This document shows positions 8,530 to 16,232 of a stretch of 33,039 nucleotides of DNA, piece after piece (the stretch's first letter is position 1; each line of letters begins with the position of its first letter). The translations under genes and the position numbers were made by a program. The notes beneath the pieces are model-generated. The model was not told the origin of the DNA, did no database searches, and was given only the letters and a program-made list of their open reading frames with translations. The DNA is from an uncultured Pedobacter sp. Its GTDB lineage: Bacteria; Bacteroidota; Bacteroidia; Sphingobacteriales; Sphingobacteriaceae. The DNA is taken from positions 1 to 33,039 of the forward strand of contig CALLKE010000257.1 in NCBI GenBank assembly GCA_938008555.1. The letters run 5' to 3'.

Positions 8530-8889
8530 ATGTCTCAACCAGATTATCCACAAAAGGCTTGGGAGGGGTCAGAGCATAGGACACCCACCCACATGACTAG
8601 CCTTGTCGAGGCTGCTGTTAAAGAAGCTATGGAAGAACATGAAGAAAAAGTAAAGAAGCACTTAGACGATAGGTTCGACGAACTAAAAGCCATCATGTTG
8701 AGTGCCTTTCCCGATGGCGACCCTATAGGCCATAAAGAATTCCACCAAAAGCAAATCGAGTATATGAACGATAGGATTGCGCTGTGGAAAGAGATACGCT
8801 CTAAAAGTATTATTGGCATCCTATGGGCTGGGGCAGGGTTCATAGCTATGGCAGTATTAGAGTATGTTGAAAGAGGCATGCTCAAATGA
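8530..8889 (+). CDS. Membrane protein of lysis cassette, possible holin (119 aa)
   Basis: The protein has a long charged helical N-terminal part (acidic and Lys-rich, about residues 22-55), a conserved-looking GDPIGHKEFHQKQIEYMNDR segment, and one membrane helix near the C-terminus (SIIGILWAGAGFIAMAVLEY). Proteins with this layout are common in lysis regions of proteobacterial phages and are often called holins, but I cannot tell holin from antiholin here. The ATG at 8530 is preferred because a frame-compatible GTG at 8470 lies inside the terminator. The Shine-Dalgarno is weak, and the Met at 8593 is an alternative start. The stop overlaps the next ATG (ATGA). Confidence 0.7.
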   Translation: MSQPDYPQKAWEGSEHRTPTHMTSLVEAAVKEAMEEHEEKVKKHLDDRFDELKAIMLSAFPDGDPIGHKEFHQKQIEYMNDRIALWKEIRSKSIIGILWAGAGFIAMAVLEYVERGMLK

Positions 8890-9338
8890 AAATCTTTAAA
8901 GAGATGCTTTGGCACGTAATACTTTTAACCGTATCAGTACTATTCGTTTTAGCAGTGCGAGACATAGATCGAAGCTTCCCTGTACTTAAAGATTTTGAAG
9001 TGACTTCTCAACAGGTTACAGACGCAAGCGTCATAATCGAAGGCAAGGTAAACAAGGTTCGAGATTGCAAGCTTTTAGAGATTAACGCCTTCACACCTGA
9101 AGGGCGAAAACTATCTATCAACTTCCCCGGTAAGCCTATTGAAGAAAATCTAAGTACTCGACCTGTTGGCATTCAATTTTGGGGTCCGTGGGAATTGTTC
9201 AACCAGAACAATACGAGCATCAATATATTCATAACACACTCTTGTAGTGTGTTCTGGAGTCAGACATCTAAGCTAACAACTTTGACACTTGTTAAGGCTC
9301 CTGAACCGGAAAACCTTGCCCCAGTATTTAAGGAATAA
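8886..9338 (+). CDS. Membrane-anchored protein of lysis region (150 aa)
   Basis: The start overlaps the preceding stop by ATGA and the stop overlaps the endolysin start. Residues about 8-25 (LWHVILLTVSVLFVLAV) form an N-terminal signal-anchor helix. The rest is a soluble, beta-rich domain of about 120 residues with three Cys, expected outside the cytoplasm. No family is recognised. Its setting between the holin candidate and the endolysin, with tight coupling, suggests a role in lysis or its timing, but function is unknown. Confidence 0.72.
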   Translation: MKIFKEMLWHVILLTVSVLFVLAVRDIDRSFPVLKDFEVTSQQVTDASVIIEGKVNKVRDCKLLEINAFTPEGRKLSINFPGKPIEENLSTRPVGIQFWGPWELFNQNNTSINIFITHSCSVFWSQTSKLTTLTLVKAPEPENLAPVFKE

Positions 9339-10180
9339 TGATGAATATCAGTGCATCAGGTCTGAAAGAGCTGAAAGCTTCAGAAGCCTTTCGAGAGTTC
9401 GCCTACCCAGACGTAGCCAGCCCCCTATACAAGACGTACCCTAAAGCTCGCTGGGGGTTCAAACCTGCTAGTGAGATTTTGGAAACCTTGCCGGGAAGTG
9501 CTAAATCGCTATCTGGTACACCGTGGACTGTAGGTTATGGGCAGACTGTAGGCATTACGCCTGACAGCCAGATGACTGAGAAAGCCGCAGAGATAAACCT
9601 GCGCGTCAAGATTGGCAAGTATGAAGATGCTGTAGAGCGGGCATGCACTATCACCCCAACGCAGGGGCAGTTTGACGCACTTGTTCAACTTGCCTGGAAC
9701 GTCATGTCGGCGGTTAATCCTAAGACTTCTAGCATTATCAAAGCTCATAACCGAGGTGATTGGCAAGCAGCTAGTCGCGCCTTTGGCCTCTACAACAGAG
9801 CCAAGGGCAAGGCAGACAAGGGGCTTACGCTGCGGCGCGCTCGTGAGGGTGCAGCGTACCTTGCTGCAAGCCCGGTCGTAAATCCTGCACTACCTGAAAC
9901 AGTGGAAGAATCTGGTGTGCCTAGTGTGCTGCTTACATCTTCGTCTGTGGATGAAGAGCGCCCTATGCGCAAGAGCGAGATCAATATTGCCAGTACAGCA
10001 GCAGGGGGTAGTGCTGCAGTAGCCGCTGCTGCTGAAACTGTAAATTCGATTTCGGCTATCAAGTCTGGTGTGTCTACTCTCGCGGACTGGGCAGTTCCAA
10101 TACTACTAATCGCAGTTGTATGCTTGTGCGTCTATATCGTTTGGCAACGAGGGGTTCAGAGAAAAAATGGCTGGGCATGA
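9338..10180 (+). CDS. Endolysin: GH24-type lysozyme with C-terminal membrane anchor
   Basis: It cleaves peptidoglycan glycan strands. Glu16 (SEAFREFAYPD) and Asp25 have the same nine-residue spacing as the T4 lysozyme Glu/Asp pair. Thr64 in TVGYGQT matches the catalytic-site Thr, with Gln69 where His is usual. About 33 residues, including YPKARWGFKPASEIL, are inserted between Asp25 and Thr64, as in a known subgroup of phage lysozymes. FDALVQLAWNV is the conserved helix. A linker rich in Ala, Ser and Thr (about 180-248) leads to a membrane helix at about 251-270 and a basic tail, so the enzyme is probably tethered. No N-terminal signal is seen. ATG at 9341 fits the AGGA site better than ATG at 9338. 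Confidence 0.87.
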   Translation: MMNISASGLKELKASEAFREFAYPDVASPLYKTYPKARWGFKPASEILETLPGSAKSLSGTPWTVGYGQTVGITPDSQMTEKAAEINLRVKIGKYEDAVERACTITPTQGQFDALVQLAWNVMSAVNPKTSSIIKAHNRGDWQAASRAFGLYNRAKGKADKGLTLRRAREGAAYLAASPVVNPALPETVEESGVPSVLLTSSSVDEERPMRKSEINIASTAAGGSAAVAAAAETVNSISAIKSGVSTLADWAVPILLIAVVCLCVYIVWQRGVQRKNGWA

Positions 10181-10228
10181 TTATTTACTTAGCTATGGTC
10201 TACTATTGGTGGAAACTGTGGGACTAAC

Positions 10229-10537
10229 ATGCAACTCACAATCATCGCTGCAACCCTCGCCGGACTCTTAGCTTTCGGTTCTGCTTGGAAGATTCAGGAT
10301 TGGCGTTTTGACTCCAAGGAGAAAGAACGCTTGGAACAGGTACAAGAGGCGAAGAGGATGCGTGAGAAGCAGGTAGTAACAGCTTCTGCAAATTATGAAA
10401 AGAAGAAAGAAGCCACAAGAATTAAATATGTGACTATCACTGAGACGGTAGAGAAGATTGTAGATCGCCCAGTCTACAAAAATATCTGCTTAGATGACGA
10501 TGGCATCAAACTTATAAACGAGGGTATCACACCATGA
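10229..10537 (+). CDS. Rz: Rz-like i-spanin
   Basis: The 102-aa protein has an N-terminal membrane anchor (LTIIAATLAGLLAFGSAW) followed by a highly charged Lys/Glu coiled-coil region (about residues 28-75) and a short C-terminal part with one Cys. This is the layout of the inner-membrane spanin subunit, which links with the outer-membrane subunit across the periplasm to disrupt the outer membrane at the end of lysis. It follows the endolysin and overlaps the lipoprotein gene by ATGA, the usual Rz/Rz1 order. The assignment rests on topology and context, since Rz proteins diverge strongly in sequence. Confidence 0.8.
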   Translation: MQLTIIAATLAGLLAFGSAWKIQDWRFDSKEKERLEQVQEAKRMREKQVVTASANYEKKKEATRIKYVTITETVEKIVDRPVYKNICLDDDGIKLINEGITP

Positions 10538-10803
10538 ACCATCAGCCCTCTTACCGAATACTCTTTGCTATGGCACTCGGGGCATTTGTAGCTCTGATGC
10601 TCGCAGGATGTCAACACCGAATCTTGCTCGTGGATGACAGCGCCCTCGCGGCGAATATCACTCAACCTTGCCCACCCTTAAACAAGCTCTCTACTGGAGA
10701 TGGCAAAGCCATCCTCAAGTGGGGGGCAAGTACAGTCAACATGTATGAGGACTGCAGAGCGAGACACTCTGCACTTGTCGAGGCTTTTAAACCAAAGGAG
10801 TGA
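10534..10803 (+). CDS. Rz1: Rz1-like o-spanin lipoprotein
   Basis: The 89-aa protein starts with a signal sequence ending in a lipobox, LMLAGC, with the modified Cys at residue 26. The mature part is short (about 64 residues) and contains QPCPPLNKLSTGDG, a small Pro-containing segment typical of o-spanins. It would be anchored in the outer membrane and bind Rz. The gene overlaps Rz by only 4 bp, so the pair is consecutive rather than nested as in lambda. The presence of this lipoprotein is the best evidence that the host is Gram-negative. Confidence 0.83.
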   Translation: MNHQPSYRILFAMALGAFVALMLAGCQHRILLVDDSALAANITQPCPPLNKLSTGDGKAILKWGASTVNMYEDCRARHSALVEAFKPKE

Positions 10804-10807
10804 GACA

Positions 10808-10984
10808 ATGCACCGATACGAGGAAGAGCAAGAGGGCGGTCGTATCTACGGTACTAAAAAGAAAAAGTTGCTAGAAGCGACTCTCAAAAAGCAGAGAGAA
10901 GCTACTAGACAACTCAAAGGTTATGAGGAACCTAGAGAAGATCACCCTTATAGAGGTGACGCCTACAGTACCTCAGATTACTAA
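10808..10984 (+). CDS. Small charged protein at the end of the late operon (58 aa)
   Basis: GGAG upstream of the ATG at 10808 gives a good ribosome site, and the gene starts four bases after the Rz1 stop. The protein is very polar: an acidic start, a Lys run (GTKKKKLLEATLKKQREATR) and an acidic, Tyr-containing C-terminus. No domain is recognised. Its last 12 bases overlap the last 12 bases of sbcC on the other strand, so it marks the convergence point of the two transcription units. Confidence 0.6.
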   Translation: MHRYEEEQEGGRIYGTKKKKLLEATLKKQREATRQLKGYEEPREDHPYRGDAYSTSDY

Positions 10985-13006
10985 CAAAGAGTCGGCAAGT
11001 GCATCTGCTAAATCCGAGTGCGTAATCAAGATAGTCTGCTCGAAACCTGCAGCAGCTATCATCCCCAAGCCCGCCAATTCGCGGGCTTCGTCGCACCCAG
11101 CGAACGGTTCATCCAACACCAGCAGAGGCAGACCCGGTAGGAAAGTCTTGCTCAAGGCGATGCGAATGGCGAGGCCCAGCGCGTCTTGAGTCGAACCTGA
11201 CAGCCCTTCGACGCTGCGCCCGTTGACTGCAAAGCCCTCAGCGGTGCGCGTCAAGACGCTGCGCGTACCTCGAATAGCGCTGAAGTAGTGCGACACAGAA
11301 CCTAACACAGTATTCCACAACTGCGTAGCAATCTCCGGACGCGCTGCCCGCAACTTGCGAATCAGGTCGTTGTGCTTGTACATGTCTTGCAGGGTTGCTT
11401 TAAGGCTTAAAACTTGCTGCTTACTCTTTTCAAGTTGTTCAAGCTTAACCTGATATACGCGCATGTCTGAGTCGTAGCTTTGCTGTGCCGTTCTGTGAGA
11501 CTCTGCTTGCTGAGATTCCACTGCCTCAGCCTGCCTCAACTCACCTTCAAGCTTTGCAAACTCTTCAGCCTTACCTACGGCTTCAGTCACATCAATCAAC
11601 TCTGGAATAACAAGGTTTTCCAGCTGCTCTTTAGCAGAGGTAGCTTTAGCAACCTTGACTGCGTGGGCTTGCAGTTGCTGGCGCATCCCTGCTACATCAG
11701 GCACCTCGCCTTCAGCAGGTGGGGCAGCACCAATCCAAGTTGCCTTGGGTGGTACGCTGTTAGATAATGTCCAGTAATCCCCGGCAAGCGTTTGGATACG
11801 AGCGCAGACTTCCTTCAACTGCTTGTATGCAGCAAGTTCGCCTGTAAGCAATCCAATCGAATCCTTCAGTTCTACGATACGCGCGCTGTACTCTTCTTCC
11901 TGCTTCGACACCTTCTCATTGATAGCAGCTACTTCAGGAAGCTTGCTAATGTCTTTCTTACAGAAACTGCAAATGTCTTCGTTGATGCGGGTTGCTTTTG
12001 CCGTGGCAAGTTTAACGCGCAGCTGTTGCTCTTCTTCAACTTGCTTAGCTTTGGTCGTACTTGCCAGCTCTTCAGCAGCAAGCATAGAGGCATAGTCGCC
12101 ATCCCACTCTAGAGCTGCAGAAGGGAATCGGGTGGCATATGCCTTGCGCCGCTTCGCCATTGCTGCTTCGTCAGCAACAAGTCTTGCCGCTTCGTCCACA
12201 TCAGCCTGGGTGAAAGCCAGCGGCGCAGGCATCACGGCCTCAAGCTGTAGCTTTTCTGCAACAGCCTGCGCGTTACACCTCTCTTTTTGCACCTCTGCAG
12301 CCCGCACCAGTAGGGCGTCTGTAGCTATCCTTTCAGGAGCGCAAACGTCCCACAGCGCCTGAAACTTTTCCTTGTGGGCCGTGGCACTGCTCCAGCGATT
12401 TTGAGCCGCCTGCAAAACGGCATCGGACGGTGCTTCGGGCGCATCTTCCGCATTTTGCTCCAGCTGCGCAACCTGGGCCTCAAGTTGCTTTGTGTTTCCA
12501 CTGCTAAGCTGCGTCTGAATCTTGTCGATGAGCGTTTCGATAACCTCAAGGTCAGCCAAACGCTCCACAAGTGAACCTGCTGCAGTGCCGCCCTGTGCCA
12601 AGACCCCACGTACAGAGTTCTGGTCAGCGATGACAAGTTGCTTTGCAGTGTCAGCGGAGCAGCCGAACAGGCGCTCGCAGAAGACGCGCACCTCAGTCTG
12701 CCCGGTTACGCTCTGGTCGCCGTAGGTGAGTTCAGCACCAGACTTGCCACGCTTGATACGGTAATCCACACCATCGTAGGAGAAGTCGAGTTCCACCTTG
12801 AGAGAGGCTTCGGGTTTGTCATAGGTCACTACCTTGGCAAGAGGTTCGCGCAATCCCTTGCTGCCGAAGAAAGCGTAGAGGATGGATTCGAGTGTTGAGG
12901 TCTTCCCATTTTCGTTCGCACCTCTAAAAACCACAAGACCGGGAGTGAAGTTGAACTCTCGGTCTTGGTGTGCTCTGAAGTTAGTTAATTTAAGATTCTT
13001 TATCAT
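10973..13006 (-). CDS. sbcC: SbcC/Rad50-like recombination nuclease ATPase subunit (T4 gp46 type)
   Basis: The 677-aa SMC-like ATPase pairs with SbcD in double-strand-end processing and phage recombination. It starts with MIKNLKLTNFRAHQ, followed by a Walker A site GANENGKT (residues 29-36). Coiled-coil arms flank a zinc hook CSFC at about residues 346-349. The ABC signature region VEGLSGSTQDALGLAIRIAL lies near residue 600, and Walker B LLVLDEPFAGCDE near 630. The length suits a phage SbcC/gp46, which has shorter arms than bacterial SbcC. It is the last gene of the leftward block and overlaps the 65-aa gene upstream by 17 bp. All key ATPase motifs are intact. Confidence 0.93.
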   Translation of the reverse strand: MIKNLKLTNFRAHQDREFNFTPGLVVFRGANENGKTSTLESILYAFFGSKGLREPLAKVVTYDKPEASLKVELDFSYDGVDYRIKRGKSGAELTYGDQSVTGQTEVRVFCERLFGCSADTAKQLVIADQNSVRGVLAQGGTAAGSLVERLADLEVIETLIDKIQTQLSSGNTKQLEAQVAQLEQNAEDAPEAPSDAVLQAAQNRWSSATAHKEKFQALWDVCAPERIATDALLVRAAEVQKERCNAQAVAEKLQLEAVMPAPLAFTQADVDEAARLVADEAAMAKRRKAYATRFPSAALEWDGDYASMLAAEELASTTKAKQVEEEQQLRVKLATAKATRINEDICSFCKKDISKLPEVAAINEKVSKQEEEYSARIVELKDSIGLLTGELAAYKQLKEVCARIQTLAGDYWTLSNSVPPKATWIGAAPPAEGEVPDVAGMRQQLQAHAVKVAKATSAKEQLENLVIPELIDVTEAVGKAEEFAKLEGELRQAEAVESQQAESHRTAQQSYDSDMRVYQVKLEQLEKSKQQVLSLKATLQDMYKHNDLIRKLRAARPEIATQLWNTVLGSVSHYFSAIRGTRSVLTRTAEGFAVNGRSVEGLSGSTQDALGLAIRIALSKTFLPGLPLLVLDEPFAGCDEARELAGLGMIAAAGFEQTILITHSDLADALADSLLVI
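11067..11088 (+). terminator. Hairpin inside sbcC that could end late + strand transcripts
   Basis: AAGCCCGC (11067-11074) pairs perfectly with GCGGGCTT (11081-11088) around a 6-nt loop. It lies about 85 bp beyond the last + strand stop codon, within the 3' part of sbcC. No T-run follows, so any termination would be weak or factor-dependent. The same core occurs in the hairpin at 31999-32025. Confidence 0.25.
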
Positions 13007-13187
13007 CTGGGTAAACCATAACGGTGATTGTGTATTCTAGGGCTTTCGGGCCATATACAAGTTCTGGTGTAAGGCTGCTTATTGTGCGGTTTTCAAAGCT
13101 ATCAGTACCATCTCTGACATCCACCGACCTAACCTTAACCCTACCCAATGTAGACAACTTGTGGGATACTGCATCTAGTTCAGTCAT
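12990..13187 (-). CDS. Small protein between sbcD and sbcC (65 aa)
   Basis: The start overlaps the sbcD stop by ATGA and the end overlaps the sbcC start by 17 bp, so it is translated as part of the nuclease operon. The protein has no Cys, no membrane segment and an acidic C-terminus, with beta-type sequence such as RVKVRSVDVRDG and ALEYTITVMVYP. I do not recognise a family. Its position between the two subunits of the SbcCD complex suggests an accessory factor for that complex, but this is inference from gene order alone. Confidence 0.72.
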   Translation of the reverse strand: MTELDAVSHKLSTLGRVKVRSVDVRDGTDSFENRTISSLTPELVYGPKALEYTITVMVYPDDKES

Positions 13188-14176
13188 AGCTTCTCCAATA
13201 TCTTATATTCTTCTTCAGTCAAAAACCCCTTGAGGGCACCCATCACATCAAAGCTTCGGGCTTGCTCTAGGGACTGTACGGAGAACTCTTCCATCTCCGA
13301 GTCCTCACCGATCTTCACAGCGTTGCCTACAATGAAGGCTTCAGATGCCCTGCGGTACTTGGCAATGGTATCAGCAACCTGTGCAGCTTCGTCTGGTGTG
13401 GCGGTGCCAACGAACCTGATGAATCGTGCATCGGTGGGTTGCGGGTCTTTCCAGTCGAGTTCTGCGTAGTCGTCTTTACTCCAAGTTTTTATAGGTTCGA
13501 GCGTTGTCCCTGTCAGACGGTATGCGAACTTATCTTTCTTGTCAAGAACATCAGAAATAGACGTAGGCCACTGCACCCCACCTACAAAAACCTTGCCTAC
13601 TTTCCTTGCGTGATGCTCATGCCCGGAGTAAACAAGTTTTGCAGGGAGCTTGTCTATCTGTTCTCTGGTGATATTTAAACTATGGTCCGAAGAAACTGCA
13701 TGAAAATTGTCTACATTGCAGTGTAGAAATAAGACTTCACACTCTGGAACCTTGGACAACTCTAGGTTATAAGAATCTTGATTCTGCATTTGCGGAATAC
13801 AGTACATACCTTCCGCAACCCAGGCCCCTTTCTCAATCACAAACTGCACGTTAGGGCGGTCAGCAAAAAGCGCCATTAGAAACTGTAGACTACCGTAGCG
13901 GGATGAATCCGTACTCAAGTCGTGATTAGCAGCTTGCACGATAAGCCGATGACCTTTCTCTAACCACCTGTCGAATGCTTGGTATACGGCAAGGACTGTG
14001 GATAGACCTATCTGCCATGTATCCATCAAATCACCAACGATGATTACATCCTCGTCTACGGTTTCTAGGAAATTGGTGAAGGAGTTGAGGCTGTATTCTT
14101 TGAGCGCTTTTGCACTTGCAGGTGTCGCCCCCGCGCTGCGATTCGCATCTAAATGCAGATCATTTAGTAATATCAT
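13184..14176 (-). CDS. sbcD: SbcD/Mre11-like nuclease subunit (T4 gp47 type)
   Basis: The 330-aa metallophosphoesterase has all the expected motifs: DLH (Asp6, His8), GDLMD (Gly48-Asp52), NHD (Asn84-Asp86, with Ala83 where Gly is usual), His152 in FLHCNVD, and GHEHH (Gly185-His188). It is the nuclease partner of the SbcC-type ATPase encoded downstream. The start codon lies inside the end of the upstream HNH gene (17-bp overlap) and has no evident Shine-Dalgarno, so translation probably depends on coupling. The C-terminal part is acidic and varies in the family. The order sbcD, small gene, sbcC forms a compact recombination module. Confidence 0.92.
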   Translation of the reverse strand: MILLNDLHLDANRSAGATPASAKALKEYSLNSFTNFLETVDEDVIIVGDLMDTWQIGLSTVLAVYQAFDRWLEKGHRLIVQAANHDLSTDSSRYGSLQFLMALFADRPNVQFVIEKGAWVAEGMYCIPQMQNQDSYNLELSKVPECEVLFLHCNVDNFHAVSSDHSLNITREQIDKLPAKLVYSGHEHHARKVGKVFVGGVQWPTSISDVLDKKDKFAYRLTGTTLEPIKTWSKDDYAELDWKDPQPTDARFIRFVGTATPDEAAQVADTIAKYRRASEAFIVGNAVKIGEDSEMEEFSVQSLEQARSFDVMGALKGFLTEEEYKILEKL

Positions 14177-14801
14177 AGTATTTTTTGGTTGGTGTTGTTA
14201 GTGCCTTTTCTACAGACCAAGCAAGTCTCCCGATTCGGGCTGCTAGTAAGTCTCTGGATATTCCTGTCTCAATTCCCCAGTCTGTTATAGTTTGAGTTTT
14301 ACCTTTGAACGTAATATACCTTGAATCTATTTTATTCCTGCTCTGTACAAAGTTAGTTTGCCACTCTACATTTCCAGGTTCATAGCCTTTATCATTATCT
14401 ATCCTACCTAAAGAATGCTGCGGAGACGGAGGTTCTCCAACATAAGTATAAAAAGCTTTAAAATCATTGAGCCAGAGATCACTCATCTTTATACCCCTAG
14501 CTCCATAAGTTTTGTAGTGAGCATTGTTCTCGTTGTGGCATCTAGACTTGGCATTTTTCCAACAGCTGTAAACTCTATCTCCACAGTCTGATAAACCGTG
14601 TTTAGTTAAGGCAGCTCTTATACCGTCTGCTCTGTTGTGCCCGCAGTTGGTAGACTTCCCAGCTACAACATGACACCTGCGGCAAACTCTAATTTCGCCA
14701 CAGCTGCAAGTGCAGTTCCAGAATCCTGTAGTTACCTCAAAGTTAAAAGTCCACTCGGCGTACTTCGTTCCCTGTTCTGGAATTGGAGCTTTAGCTGGCA
14801 T
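14160..14801 (-). CDS. HNH homing-type endonuclease with C-terminal NUMOD-like helix
   Basis: The 213-aa protein has an N-terminal zinc-ribbon-like part (CTCSCGE, then CRRCH and NCGH). The phage HNH core follows: W-K-N-A-K-S-R-C-H, YKTYGARGIKMSDLWLNDF, then SLGRIDNDKGYEPGNVEWQT. The C-terminal DNA-binding helix is GISRDLLAARIGRLAWSVEKAL. Such enzymes nick or cut DNA and spread by homing into related phages that lack them. The gene overlaps the resolvase-like gene upstream by 70 bp and sbcD downstream by 17 bp. It has its own GAGG ribosome site (8-nt spacing) inside the upstream gene. It looks inserted between two recombination genes. Confidence 0.87.
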   Translation of the reverse strand: MPAKAPIPEQGTKYAEWTFNFEVTTGFWNCTCSCGEIRVCRRCHVVAGKSTNCGHNRADGIRAALTKHGLSDCGDRVYSCWKNAKSRCHNENNAHYKTYGARGIKMSDLWLNDFKAFYTYVGEPPSPQHSLGRIDNDKGYEPGNVEWQTNFVQSRNKIDSRYITFKGKTQTITDWGIETGISRDLLAARIGRLAWSVEKALTTPTKKYYDITK

Positions 14802-15211
14802 GAAAATACCTCGTCAATTAACCCTTGCGGGTGGTTTCGTAAATCCCAAGAACCGCCTACAGAACGGTCTAAAAAGCTCTCAATCTCTAAGCATCTCCAC
14901 ATTTTTGTGGTGCTGTGAAAAACCAGAACTAAGCTGATACTCCCAGCCAGCTTCCACAGTCTTTGCCTAGCAACCTGCGAAGAGTTAAAATTATTATAAT
15001 TGAGACGGAAATCATGAGCAACCTGTTTTACCTCTAAAAGTAAAGGGATACCCTCGAAAACCACAAGGAAATCCGCCAATGTTGCTTGAAAGCTACCTGA
15101 TCTAGCATCAGGTAGTCTGTAGCTTACGAAAGAAGCGCTGCTTCCTAGCTTCTTTAGCATAGCTGCGGTTTCTTTTTCAGCGTACTTGCCGCGTGTTCCT
15201 ACGGTGCTCAT
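14732..15211 (-). CDS. PD-(D/E)XK nuclease, Holliday junction resolvase-like
   Basis: The 159-aa protein begins with a GTRGKYAEKETAAMLKKLG helix typical of Hjc/RecU-like resolvases. The catalytic core is LADFLVVFEGIPLLLEVKQ, giving Asp followed after 13 residues by E-x-K. A later segment, NNFNSSQVARQRLW, resembles the region after the EVK motif in RecU-type proteins. Next to SbcCD it would process recombination intermediates. VRR-type or general restriction-fold nuclease is an alternative. The last 23 residues overlap the HNH gene and look unrelated to the fold, so the C-terminus may have been remodelled when the HNH gene arrived. Confidence 0.75.
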   Translation of the reverse strand: MSTVGTRGKYAEKETAAMLKKLGSSASFVSYRLPDARSGSFQATLADFLVVFEGIPLLLEVKQVAHDFRLNYNNFNSSQVARQRLWKLAGSISLVLVFHSTTKMWRCLEIESFLDRSVGGSWDLRNHPQGLIDEVFSCQLKLQFQNRERSTPSGLLTLR

Positions 15212-15438
15212 ACCTTGTGCTCCGTTATGTAATCTTCTACAACATCGTCATCCACGTACTCTGCTAACTGTGCTCTTAATTCGTCAGCAGTGCATTCTGC
15301 TTTGTAGAAGATAACCTCAGTATCGCACTCCAACATTGCAGCATGTGTTTCAGCATGCTTCTTAGTTGAGTAAAGTTCACTGATGACCATACCCTTTGAT
15401 GTCACGCACCAACCAGAGACTGTAATAGTGCCACTCAT
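15208..15438 (-). CDS. Unknown protein between thyX and resolvase (76 aa)
   Basis: The ATG at 15438 is preferred to the one at 15474. It has GGAG eight bases upstream and overlaps the thyX stop by ATGA. The end overlaps the next start by ATGA too. The protein begins MSGTITVSGWCVTSKGMV and has an acidic C-terminal half with DELRAQLAEYVDDD. No motif or family is recognised; the SGWCVTSKGMVISELYSTKKHAE region looks like a small alpha/beta domain. Coupling on both sides supports real translation; function unknown. Confidence 0.72.
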   Translation of the reverse strand: MSGTITVSGWCVTSKGMVISELYSTKKHAETHAAMLECDTEVIFYKAECTADELRAQLAEYVDDDVVEDYITEHKV

Positions 15439-16232
15439 ACTTTCATCTCCCAAAGTTTGCGGTACTGAGTCCACCCAACAAAGTTACCCCAGCTCACATC
15501 GCCGGGTGAGCCTTGGTGCTCAAGTGGTGAGGCGTGAAGAGGACGACTCCCTGCAAGTCTCTCAAATAATGCTAAGTCCTTAACCTCATCTGGATTCTTA
15601 CCGTCATGGGTTAGATATGAAACCCTAGCACACCGAGCAGCAGAAAGCTTGCAGTTAAGCAACTCTTGACCAGCTTGCTTGCTTTCCACATAAGGTAAGT
15701 GCCACTCCCCTACCAGCAGAACCTGCGGTACTGATATATCCATCTCAGTACGCATCCGAATTGCCAGCACCCGAAACTCTGGCTGAGCATCTTCATGGTT
15801 ACGCAGTTCGTAGAAGTTGTCCCACTCAGTAGCTGTCACCAATGTACGCATCCACTGCCAAGGTTCAAGGATTCGATTAGCGACCTGCTTGTGAAGACCT
15901 AGTTTCATCAAGCCCCAGGCGAATACGCATGCGACCTTGCCAGCGCCGCGCCACAAGCCTCGGGCAAATGCTTTGCGCCAACCTTTCAGTTGAGATTTGG
16001 CCTGCATCCCAGCTTGGTTTGCGCCCCAGTGAACCGGCATGGCCGGGTCTGACCAGACTTGCGCCAGCACCTTTTTCACCGGGATGGCGCGGCTGCTCAT
16101 GGCGTTACGGCTGAAGACGCGGTGCGTCATCAGTTCACCGTGGATGAAGCGTGGGTAGCACAACTCAAAAGTCGTGATGCGCTTACCAGCTTCTGTAGTG
16201 CTGTCTTTAACGATGGTTGCTGAAATTTGCAT
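15435..16232 (-). CDS. thyX: Flavin-dependent thymidylate synthase ThyX
   Basis: The 265-aa enzyme would methylate dUMP to dTMP using FAD, NADPH and methylene-tetrahydrofolate. The ThyX signature region is present in variant form as THRVFSRNAMSSR (His37, Arg38, Ser41, Ser47, Arg48). EWDNFYELRNHEDAQPEF, with its conserved Glu/His/Asp surroundings, and RCARVSY near the C-terminus support the family. The C-terminal ASPLEHQGSP region matches the end seen in phage ThyX. ATG at 16232 is chosen over the in-frame TTG at 16238. Its Shine-Dalgarno is separated by a hairpin described separately. A dCMP deaminase in the same block could supply dUMP. Confidence 0.93.
   Translation of the reverse strand: MQISATIVKDSTTEAGKRITTFELCYPRFIHGELMTHRVFSRNAMSSRAIPVKKVLAQVWSDPAMPVHWGANQAGMQAKSQLKGWRKAFARGLWRGAGKVACVFAWGLMKLGLHKQVANRILEPWQWMRTLVTATEWDNFYELRNHEDAQPEFRVLAIRMRTEMDISVPQVLLVGEWHLPYVESKQAGQELLNCKLSAARCARVSYLTHDGKNPDEVKDLALFERLAGSRPLHASPLEHQGSPGDVSWGNFVGWTQYRKLWEMKV

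Noticed and set aside
10177..10227. 16-codon frame overlapping the endolysin stop by ATGA (MIIYLAMVYYWWKLWD)
   Set aside because: Hydrophobic and coupled in position, but too short and without a Shine-Dalgarno to support as a gene.
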